Shown: positions 46,827 through 54,801 of the stretch, piece by piece | How the letters are laid out: every line of letters begins with the position of its first letter | Numbering within the stretch: position 1 is the stretch's first letter | Source of the DNA: Ceratorhiza oryzae-sativae | Lineage: Eukaryota; Basidiomycota; Agaricomycetes; Cantharellales; Ceratobasidiaceae | Direction of reading: 5' to 3' | Length of the DNA stretch: 64,000 nucleotides | Assembly (NCBI GenBank): GCA_030998015.1 | Contig: JARWMV010000234.1 | Location: 806,001-870,000 of the forward strand | Notes under the pieces: model-generated | What the model was told of the DNA's origin: nothing | Databases searched by the model: none | What the model saw: only the letters and a program-made list of their open reading frames with translations | Program-made: the position numbers and the translations under genes

Positions 46827-47647
46827 ATGCCTTTCGTCACTCACCCAGTTGCACATCCCAACCGTTACACACCACTTGCTGAAAATCAGGTGGCCCCACT
46901 TTGGCAGCCACCCACCACCAGGCAGCCAGCACCCTACCCTGGCAGGGAAAATTGTCCTAAACCAGGGATGTACTGCTCCAGTGTGGAAGACGCCCAGAGG
47001 TATGCCGAAAGACTGTTGCCAGGGGCTAACCTAGTGTACATCCCAAAGAAGTTAAGGGATGAAAGGAACTGGATCGACGATGACAAGTACCTGGATCCCA
47101 GGTTAGGGGTCCTGACATGGCATGGAAGCCGGAAGCCAATGACGAGAAACGCCTTGCTAAGAACACCAATGCATGTCGTTGACAATATCGTGGGACCAAC
47201 AGTCGACGTGGTGACCAAGGCAGCAAGACAACAGAGGAGGGCCACAGGCCAAATGGCAGACGGGGGGACTGGGAGGTGGAGCGCCAGGCAAAGGCATTGC
47301 TGGAAGAATGGAAGTTGACACCAGCTGCACTGTATGTGGGACTGCTTGAAGCAACTACCACTGATGAGATGTTTACTGCTATCAGGACAAAGCAGGCAAA
47401 CATGAGCGACTTCCGAAATTGGGTGAAGGTGCACCCAAACAAAAACACCAATTACAACACTGATATGACGAGCCTTACATCAAGCCTAGAATCACTGGTC
47501 GTGGCTGAGGAAGAAGCCAAGCCAGAAATAAAGGAACCCACCCTGGACCCAGCTGCGGAGGAAGCCAAACAGGACTGGGACCAGTGGGAAAACAAGCTTG
47601 TTGAAGCTCTGGAGGAGGTGCCACTGTTGGAACCAACCCCCATATGA
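46827..47647 (+). pseudogene. accessory sense ORF downstream of integrase
   Basis: From ATG 46827 (MPFVTHPVAHPNRYTPLAEN) to the stop at 47647, in two frames that join at a run of six G (about 47264-47269). That suggests one indel in a single ORF of about 270 codons. Features: Pro/Gln-rich start, PGMYCSSVEDAQRYAERLLPG, LVYIPKKLRDERNWIDDDKY, later LLEEWKLTPAALYVGLLEAT and a Glu-rich acidic tail. No domain recognised. It is not part of the standard Gypsy set. Confidence 0.55.
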
Positions 47648-47730
47648 CCACTTTGCCTCCCACAAATTGTCTCCCAAATGAATAAGAGTTTTATTTTTTC
47701 TTCTACACACCAAACTTAATACATTTCCTT

Positions 47731-48356
47731 TTACTCTCTATTTTTACGTTTGCCCTTGAGGGGCCAGGTATAGGGCTTCTTGCCCCTTTTATCCTTCTTA
47801 TTGGTCTGAACAACTGACCAGGTAGTGGGCTGCAGCCAAGGAGCCTCCCCCCCTGGGAAGTTGGCCATGTAGTTCTGGAAACACCCAGAACCAGACGCTG
47901 CAAAGGGCGAAGCCTCATCAAACAAGGGAGCAGAGCCCTCCTCGAAGAATTTGGCAAGAGCGGCCTGGTGAGACCACTCCTCAAAGGACTTGTAGTCCTG
48001 ATCAACGAGCGCCCAGACACACTCAAGGGTGGCCTCATGGGCCCGACCATCAAGGAGGATGCACTCTTCTACAGAACAAGTTAGCTATGTGAGAACGACG
48101 AAGAACGAACACACATACCTGGCACCCCACAGAAGAACCAGTCCCCAACACCTCCATAGAAGTCTTCAAGGGAGGCGTCGCACACAGCATCACAGTAGGC
48201 GCAGTACTCCCCCTCAGGGAGAGACCAGCAGGTGCAGTCAAGGGGATTGTAGTTAAGGGAAATAACATGCATAGTAAAGACGGGATGAGGAAGGAAAACA
48301 ACAAAAACCACAAACATTAAAAAATCACAGTGCAACACAACAACTTGCACAAACAT
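47731..48356 (-). CDS. antisense spliced Cys-rich ORF inside the retroelement
   Basis: Minus strand, two exons: 48272 (or ATG 48356) to 48119, and 48068 to 47731, with a 50-nt GTATGT...TAG intron in phase. From 48272 it encodes 163 aa; from 48356, 191 aa with a hydrophobic N-terminus (LMFVVFVVFLPHPVF) that could be a signal or membrane segment. Exon 1 is Cys-rich: DCTCWSLPEGEYCAYCDAVC. Exon 2 has ECILLDGRAHEATLECVWAL, an acidic middle and a basic tail (KKDKRGKKPYTW). Intact, with no stops. No family recognised. Tail-to-tail with the accessory sense ORF and divergent from the Rep-like ORF. Confidence 0.6.
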
Positions 48357-48726
48357 CAAAACAAGGTCTGGTCAGGTGACACCAACAGACACATGACCAT
48401 CTGCCAGAAAACAAACAACAGAGCACGGGAATCACATGACCTAGCCTAGTCACGTGACCACCTGCCAGAAAACAAACAACAAAGCACAGAAATCACATGA
48501 CCTAGCCTAGTCACATGAATATACGCTATCCCCTAACTACCGGAGGGGTTGGAGAGGGGGCACCGACCGAAGTGGAGGAGTGGAGGCCCCGAGCGTAGTG
48601 AGGAGAAAGGCCGACGTGGGGGAACGCAGGAAGGGCACCCCTTGGAGATGCGTCATAACCAGCACAAGCCTACATCAGGAAACCACTGACCACAACAACC
48701 AGAGAGGGTATATCTAGGGGACACCT
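48357..48726. promoter_or_regulatory. divergent region with 61-bp tandem repeats
   Basis: Lies between the antisense ORF and the Rep-like ORF. Two near-identical 61-bp units (48391-48451, 48452-48512) each carry CTGCCAGAAAACAAACAAC and TCACATGACCTAGCCTAGTC; CACGTG or CACATG sits at the unit joints. Just after is a small hairpin CCCCT/AGGGG with a 9-base loop (48531-48549). Candidate two-way promoter; an origin-like role is speculation. Confidence 0.5.
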
Positions 48727-50069
48727 TTGGGGGTAAAGGGGGCCATCATCTCATGCCCTCCCCACAAGACATCTACTTCTAAAAACACCAACAATGCTAA
48801 GCGAAGATGGCTTGAATGTGGGAACACCCCAGCCAAACGAATCAAGCAGGGCAGAGGTCGCATCCATTGCTGGCGCCCTCAATCAAGCCGAGCCCCCTCA
48901 CCTGCTTCTACACAGCTTACGCTGATGGATCACGGGTCCAAAGAGCTGACCGAAACTGCACGGGCCCCCCGATTCCATGTCCAGACCAGGGCGGTGCTGC
49001 TGACCTGGTCGAAGCTACGCAATCAGCCCTCAAGTGGGCTTGCCGCCCGATACAAGGCATTCTGCCGCCACTGACCCAATCACTGGGCAACCTTAGCCGT
49101 GGTCGAACAGCACAACCTGGAGGAGCCGAACTATCACCCAACCCGGCCCCTGCATGTCCATGCCCTCTCCATCAGTCAGGAACGGAAGGGCAGGTGGAAC
49201 ACCCAGAATGCAGGGTTCTGGGACTTCGAGGGGCAACACCCCAACATACGGCCCAAAGACCTGAAGGACAGACCAGGAGGCAACCCAGCAAGGGATGCCT
49301 TCAACTATCTCTGGAAGGATGTTGGAGCTAATGGCAAGGAGATAGAGGACCTGATGGCGGGGGACCTGACCTTGGAAAGGTTGGAGGAGATTTTGGTGAA
49401 GGGAAAGGGCAGAAAACGGTCAAGGATGGAGGCAGACTTGGAGGATGGGATGGAGATTGTTGCTGAGGCAACAAAACAGGAGTACTACCAGGTGTTCAAG
49501 CGCCTCTGCCCCCTCCAGATGGTGACGACGTGGAACTTGGTACGCATATGCCGAGTACACATACAAGGAAGACCGGGTTGCATGCCTGCAATCCCTGTGG
49601 AGTTAGAGGTCCCGGAAGACTGGAGCACATTGACCAAGCAGACAGATGGTTTGCTCAGGAGGTCGAGAAGAGGGGAAGAGGGGTGCGCCATCGCATCCTG
49701 GTGATAGAAGGAGAAACTGGAACAGGGAAAATGGCATATGCACGATCCAAGGGCTGCCACAGCCGGATGTGCAATGTGTGGAATATGGGCAACTTGTCGG
49801 AAGATGCTGACATTTGGATCCTGGACAACATGGTCCAGTCGAACGGGAAGTACTTGCTTAAGGCCCTGAGCCAGTACGAGGCGGACTTCACAGGCAGGTA
49901 CGCGCATGTGAAATCAATGAAGGTACGGCCAACAGTTATTCTGGGAAATAGCTGGTTGGCAATCATGAAATGTTGGTTGGACATAGAGGGGGAAGAAGGG
50001 GACTTATGGGTATCAAGAAATGTGGAATGGGTGTATGCAGGAGGAAAGCCATTCTTTGTATTCCCTTAG
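48727..50069 (+). pseudogene. geminivirus/genomovirus-type Rep (replication initiator) ORF
   Basis: Frame 48727-49704 carries the HUH endonuclease half. Motif I-like VLLTWSK is at 48994-49014. Motif II PLHVHAL has its two His at 49153-49161. A GRS-like FWDFEGQHPNI spans 49216-49248. Motif III is FNYLWKD (catalytic Tyr codon 49306, YxxK). It is broken by one TGA at 49072. The helicase half lies in another frame (to 50069): Walker A GETGTGKM (49710-49733), Walker B-like WILDN (49815-49829), motif C PTVILGN (49929-49949), then VYAGGKPFFVF at the end. In the family these act in rolling-circle replication of circular ssDNA viruses. The frame change near 49530-49700 is either an indel or an intron; genomovirus Reps are often spliced. 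Met replaces the usual Ser/Thr after the Walker Lys, and Asn the second Walker B acid, so activity is doubtful. Confidence 0.78.
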
Positions 50070-50205
50070 AATAATTTACAGTACTGTACAACTTCTGCTA
50101 TGCCCATCCAAACACTTGGGGCATTCTGAGAAGAAGCAGACAAATCCTCACCCCTAAATAACCTCCACAACAAAGAAAAGAAAAACAATCTCATGTAACA
50201 GAGAA

Positions 50206-50298
50206 GTTAAGGGGTCTAGCCTGACTCAGCCTGACCTCATCGAACAATACTGAATCAGCTGAAAGGTCGTTGGTTTGAGTCCAGCGCCCTTAACCTCC
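50206..50298 (+). other. tRNA-like sequence before the 3' LTR
   Basis: GTTAAGGG (50206-50213) can pair with CCCTTAAC (50290-50297). Inside, GTTGG-TTTGAGT-CCAGC forms a T-arm-like hairpin. No proper A box or anticodon arm is seen. The reverse strand instead resembles the D-loop to anticodon part of a tRNA-Leu. Could be a captured tRNA piece; not called as a functional tRNA. Confidence 0.3.
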
Positions 50299-50378
50299 TT
50301 GGTGCATGAGATTCCTTTTGCATAAGGAACTAAACCATGTCTCGAGGTCCCCCAAGACATGTCCAAAGGGGGGGATAA

Positions 50379-50934
50379 TGTTATGACCTGTCAAACAAAC
50401 ATAACAAAACAACCAAATATTTCTACAGATTTATGGCATTTTTCCTAAGCGGAACAAGCCATAAACAAGGTCACGTGACCTCAGCGCTTAGCCGGCGCTT
50501 ACGGTGGTTACCCTGAACTCGCTCCAGCATTTCTCTCCATTGTTACTTGGAGCGAGGAGTGAGTTGTCACGTGATCTTGGCGCTTACGGCAGGATCACAT
50601 GACCTCAGCGCCTACCCCTCGGACCTCGCGCGGCTCTATAAGATTCGGAGCTGCACAAACTTAAGACAAACAATTACCTAATCCATAGTACTGTACATAA
50701 CCTACACCTACTGCAGAGTGTGCTTAGATAATACGTCCACAGCCACCGCAGCCACAGGTATATATAAGGAGGATAAAGCAAGACTGGACACCTCAGCTTG
50801 CTTTATCTTGTCAACCACCATAGACCATAGCAAACACTGTAACTAGAACGCTCAATACATACTGCATAGCACCAAACCGTCAACACAGCCACTACTTAAG
50901 TGCTCCACAAGGGAGCCTCCAGAGGGTCACAACA
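50379..50934 (+). repeat. 3' LTR of family F element
   Basis: 556 bp, TGTTATGACC to GGTCACAACA, preceded by the polypurine tract. Only one copy of the GGTTACCCTGAACT unit (50506) against three in the 5' LTR, which explains most of the 227-bp length difference. Confidence 0.9.
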
Positions 50935-51381
50935 TGTTAGGCATCACTGTTCAGGTTGTTGGCTCTGACACTAAGGCTTAAGGCTCTCAGACTCTCCCTT
51001 ATATATTCATGTCCCAGGCTGTACATATCAAATCCAAGGACAAATAAGAAGTAGCAACAATGGTACAATCTGTAACTATGGTACAATGGCAATCAGGGTG
51101 CTAAAGACATGTCATTAGAGAAAGACATTTCTGGAAGATACAAACAAGGGTCAAACAACATCAAGGTCACATGACTTCCTTATGTAAGTAAATCTATGCA
51201 TATATCCTAATATCCATGACTTGGCCAAAACATATACAAAATAAAATGGAGAAAAATGTGAAATAAATTTATAAAAATTTGAAATAAATCTGTGTCATGG
51301 TCTAGGCCATGACATCTGGTGGATTGTGATGACCTTTGGGCAGCAGATACCACCAAAGATTAGCTATCAATAGAGGATAAG

Positions 51382-51615
51382 TGTCATGGCCTAGACCATG
51401 AGCACAGTTTCATTCTGATTTTATATTAGTTTATTTTATCTCTATCTCCTGGTTTTTGGACAAGTACTGTTTATTCAGATATATGTATAGAATTATTGAC
51501 TAAGTCACATGACCTTGTTGTTTTTGACCACTGTTGATGTATTCCAGAACATTCTGTTGATGTGGCACCACTTTCATAGATTGTACAATTTTGTATTTCA
51601 TATGTACTGCCTCTC
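51382..51615 (+). repeat. truncated family E' LTR
   Basis: TGTCATGGCCTAGACCATGAGCACAG and onward, like 26818-27305, cut off at 51615 by the next element. Left neighbour is the family D fragment. Confidence 0.6.
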
Positions 51616-51804
51616 TGTCATGAGCCACAATCAAAGGTCTTGTGGCTAACCATCATTTTTCCCTTTGTTTACCTTTTTTGTCTCATGGCTTGACCACTCT
51701 CCCTTGTGAGTAAGCACCTCCACTTGCTTACTGAGCCATGCTCTATTTTTAGTCACTCACTTACTGATCACTGCCATTCACCTTACTCATCCCACTATTA
51801 TTAG
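51616..51804 (+). repeat. unassigned repeat fragment
   Basis: Starts TGTCATGAGCCACAATC. T-rich, no coding sequence. Possibly the 5' piece of another LTR family; only one copy in this window, so not defined. Confidence 0.3.
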
Positions 51805-52258
51805 TGTCAGTAGCTACAAGTCAAGTGACAGCATGGATGCCTTTGGTCACATGAGCAGAGCTCAAGGGCAATTTGGCCACAATGACAAGGAGAATAGGGG
51901 TGATGGCAACACATCACAAGGCAGTGAGCAAGAAGGAGAACAAGACTTGTATTGATGAGGAGGTCAAGTTCATGAGGAGGCCTCATCAAACTTGACCTGG
52001 TTTATATACATTCTTCAAGCCACATCAAAACAAACACAACTATACTACAAGTCACATGACTAATTGATAGAAGATGCTGCAGAGCTGCAGAATTTCACAT
52101 AAAGTTGAAATACATCTTGGTAAGCAGTCTGGAACATTCCATCAGTCACATGATACAGTTGTCCCATAAAAGGAAAGTGTGTTTTGAAAATGTTCTTAAA
52201 AATTGTAATAATTCAAGAAAATATTATGTGGTGAATACATGTGTGTCAGGTTGTGACA
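51805..52258 (-). repeat. family A' LTR (reverse)
   Basis: 454 bp, TGTCAGTAGCTACAAGTC to GTCAGGTTGTGACA, reverse of the copy at 52429-52883. No matching 5-bp flanks (ATTAG / TCAAC), so its borders were probably changed by recombination. Confidence 0.65.
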
Positions 52259-53103
52259 TCAACTCAGGTAGAAGGGATATTGACAGGAGGTTGAGTTCTG
52301 AGGCTTAAGGCTCCCAGACTCTCCCTTTATATATTCATGTCCAAGGCTGTACATATCAGATCCAAGGACAAATAAGAAGTAGCAACAATGGTATGATCTG
52401 TAACTATGGTACAATGGCAAATGGTAACTGTCACAACCTGACACACATATATTCATCACATAATATTTTCTTGAATTATTACAATTTTCAAGAACATTTT
52501 CAAAACACACTTTCCTTTTATGGGACAACTGTATCATGTGACTGATGGAATGTTCCAGACTGCTTACCAAGATGTATTTCAACTTTGATGTGAAATTCTG
52601 CAGCTCTGCAGCAGCTTCCATTGCTTAGTGATGTGACTTGTAGTATAGTTGTGTTTGTTTTGATGTGGCTTGAAGATTGTATATAAACCAGGTCAAGTTT
52701 GATGAGGTCTCCTCACAAACTTGACCTCCTTTTCAATTACAAGTCTTGTTCTCTTCTTGCTCCCTGCCTCACAATGTGTCACTGTTGCCCTTACCCTCTT
52801 TGTCATTGTCACCAAGTTGTCTTTGGGCTCTGCCCCTGTGATCTAAGGTGTCCATGCCACCACTTGACTTGTTGCCACTGACAGTAACTATGGTACAATG
52901 GTAACCAGGGTGCTAATGACATGTCATCAGAGAAGGACATTCTGGAAGATACAAACAAGGGTCAAACAACAACAAGGTCACATGACTTCCTTATGTAAGT
53001 ACATCTATGCATATATCCTAATATCCATGACTTGGTCAAAAAGTATATAAAATAAAATGGAGAAATTTTTGAAATACATCTGTGTCATGGTCTAGGCCAT
53101 GAC
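52259..53103 (-). repeat. family E LTR (reverse), 5'-truncated and split
   Basis: Pieces 52259-52428 and 52889-53103 (ending GGTCTAGGCCATGAC) of a reverse E LTR, separated by a family A' LTR with target duplication GTAAC. Confidence 0.75.
52429..52883 (+). repeat. solo LTR, family A'
   Basis: 455 bp, TGTCACAACCTGACAC to GCCACTGACA, exact duplication GTAAC at 52424-52428 and 52884-52888. Confidence 0.85.
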
Positions 53104-53863
53104 CCAAAGTAACACTCCTTTAAACAGAAAAGCTTGCCCTGAAAACTTGTTGGGTGCAACCAGTGCTGTTTCAGCTCCAGATGCAGTTTCAGCTTCCAGT
53201 TGTTGCTGTGCTTTGATGTGGGATTGATTTCCTGTAGGATAGCAAATCAAAATTGTGCAAATGGTGCTGTGCTTCCCTGGCATCAAAGTGGTCTTGCCCT
53301 TGATTGTGAACTCAAGCTGTTGAATTGGAGTTGTGGTCACCCAATCTGCATACAACCAGGACAACAGGAAAGTTGACAGAATCTCAGGGTCATGTTCTGT
53401 GTTTGGCAAATCTTCTCCAAGTGCCAGGTACTCCCACTCTTTGTCTGTCTATTCAGACATAATTTTAACAGTTTAAGCTATCAGCACAAGGCAAGAGACA
53501 AGGTGGGGGATGGCAGACAGACAGTGGCCCTCCAGCTATGTCCATGGACCCCCACCTCCAGTGTGACCAACCCATGACTTTGGGGTATGAATATATATTA
53601 CATCTGTGTATACAACAACCATCTACAGCCCAGTCATGTAGCAAGACCGAAGAAACATAACTCGGGTGCGATTAGATAAGCCAACGCCCACGGACATAGA
53701 TAAAAACTGCGATCTCATCTCGATCGACCCATCCACCAACCAGCCCGCACGTCCGGCGCTAAGGTTCTCCACCCCTTGGCCTTGGGGTAGCAGCCAATGG
53801 CGACAATGACACCAGTTCTCGATATGTTATTGCAGTGTGATCGAATTGGTCTGGGTCCATCCA
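53104..53863. other. TE remnant and right edge of island
   Basis: 53104-53580 keeps the CpG-poor composition. A minus frame 53092-53409 includes YADWVTTTPIQQLEFTIKGK but no domain I know. From about 53640 composition returns to host type (CpG present), so the island ends near 53600. Confidence 0.4.
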
Positions 53864-54280
53864 CTACGGGATGGCTTCGTACGATACTGATATCATGTGA
53901 CTGTCACTTGCCGTGTACGAGAACGAGGGTTTTGGGGACAACTGGATAGGGCCAAGATCCACATGGCTGGTGGAGTGATAGCCGAGAAGAGACGCGATCG
54001 ATTGAGCAGAAGTTTTGTCAGTATGGGCAGGATCGCTGTTGTTGGATAAATATATCATATATTCGTGTTCAAGGGCCTGGAGGAGTGTCTTGGTGCTCGA
54101 AACCTCCAGGCTGTCCGTGTGGGCAGCAGATTGCGCCTCAAGCTCGGCTCCGGATCGGGATGCGTTGAGGAACTCTTGCACGGCGCGTGGTAAGGGGTCT
54201 AGGTTGGCGTAGACACCGTCTTCGGCAGGCTCCTCGGTAGCATCGCAGGAGTAATGGTGGGCTGTGCGGGAGCTTTTCAT
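53864..54280 (-). CDS. hypothetical protein
   Basis: 138-codon frame from ATG 54280 to 53864. The open frame continues upstream of the ATG with YRRLAVRITRTQQRW after an acceptor-like TAG at about 54373, so the gene probably has an earlier exon and a longer N-terminus. It contains a helical, acidic region (LPRAVQEFLNASRSGAELEA) and LLQALEHEYMIYLSNNS. No family recognised; the basic upstream helix is faintly LYR-like but too weak to call. Divergent from egt1. Confidence 0.45.
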   Translation of the reverse strand: MKSSRTAHHYSCDATEEPAEDGVYANLDPLPRAVQEFLNASRSGAELEAQSAAHTDSLEVSSTKTLLQALEHEYMIYLSNNSDPAHTDKTSAQSIASLLGYHSTSHVDLGPIQLSPKPSFSYTASDSHMISVSYEAIP

Positions 54281-54759
54281 GCGCCAACGTTGCTGCGTGC
54301 GGGTGATGCGGACTGCGAGACGGCGGTAGGAGTCACAGAAACCGAATACAATAGTATTGTGCTACACCAATGGCAGAAGCGCCGGGCTGACCAAGCTACA
54401 AGTCTGGCTGGTGCTGGCCAGCCGCAGTGGCGTGCTTTGGTCGCACACCCAAAGACCGGATATTAATACGACGGTGATCGTTCGCCGCGGGATGATCGGA
54501 CACATGAGCAATTCAGTCCCAATTCCCGGCGACGAACGGGCTCGAACGTGCCTTGGGCATCGGTGCTTGGGGGCATCGAACTCCACCGGGACATCGTTTG
54601 TGGGACATTTTCCACTTCCGGGATGTCATGACACAGCCGGGGTCATCGTGCTGGCTTCAATTCATATAGCAATTCGATATGACAATGCATTCGAGTCGCG
54701 AAGAGCTCCAGGGCGCACGTGTTGGCTGAACCTACGTCACGGGAACTGCTCCGTTAATG

Positions 54760-54767
54760 TATATAAA
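54760..54767 (+). promoter_or_regulatory. TATA box of egt1
   Basis: TATATAAA 35 bases before the egt1 ATG at 54802, suggesting a very short 5' UTR. Confidence 0.55.
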
Positions 54768-54801
54768 CACCCGCCGGATCTTGGATTTCAGCATATTCAC
54801 A

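Larger units (their letters stand above)
40581..50934 (+). mobile_element. full-length Ty3/Gypsy chromovirus with cargo genes (family F)
   Basis: 10,354 bp. 5' LTR 40581-41363, gag 41485-43320, pol 43338-46739 (protease, RT, RNase H, integrase, chromodomain), cargo 46740-50378, polypurine tract AAAGGGGGGGGATAA ending at 50378, 3' LTR 50379-50934, 5-bp target duplication TGTTA on both sides. The cargo is a sense ORF, an antisense spliced ORF and a Rep-like ORF. gag and pol have in-frame TGAs and frame breaks, so this copy is not autonomous. No TGG-type tRNA primer site is seen just inside the 5' LTR, so self-priming or an unusual primer is possible (inference). Confidence 0.92.
39639..50970 (+). 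repeat. family E LTR (forward), split by two insertions
   Basis: Pieces 39639-40061, 40428-40580 and 50940-50970 (ends TGTCATGGCCTAG and GGCTCTGACA). Interrupted by the family A LTR (duplication TAAGC) and by the 10.35-kb family F element (duplication TGTTA). Confidence 0.85.
39394..51314 (-). repeat. family E LTR (reverse), split by the nest
   Basis: Left part 39394-39638 (TGTCAGAGCCAACAACC), right part 50976-51314 (to GGCCATGACA), about 584 bp together. Outer duplication TCTGG is exact. It is split by a forward E LTR with duplication CTGAG/CTAAG (one mismatch). Confidence 0.85.
39302..51380 (+). repeat. family D LTR fragment, split by the nest
   Basis: Left piece 39302-39393 and right piece 51320-51380 together match 32440-32595 of the family D LTR. 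They are separated by the reverse family E LTR, whose target duplication TCTGG is at 39389-39393 and 51315-51319. This is the outermost layer. Confidence 0.75.

Noticed and set aside
48531..48549. Hairpin as a bona fide rolling-circle origin
   Set aside because: Stem is only 5 bp and no nonanucleotide nick-site consensus is present; kept only as a speculative note.
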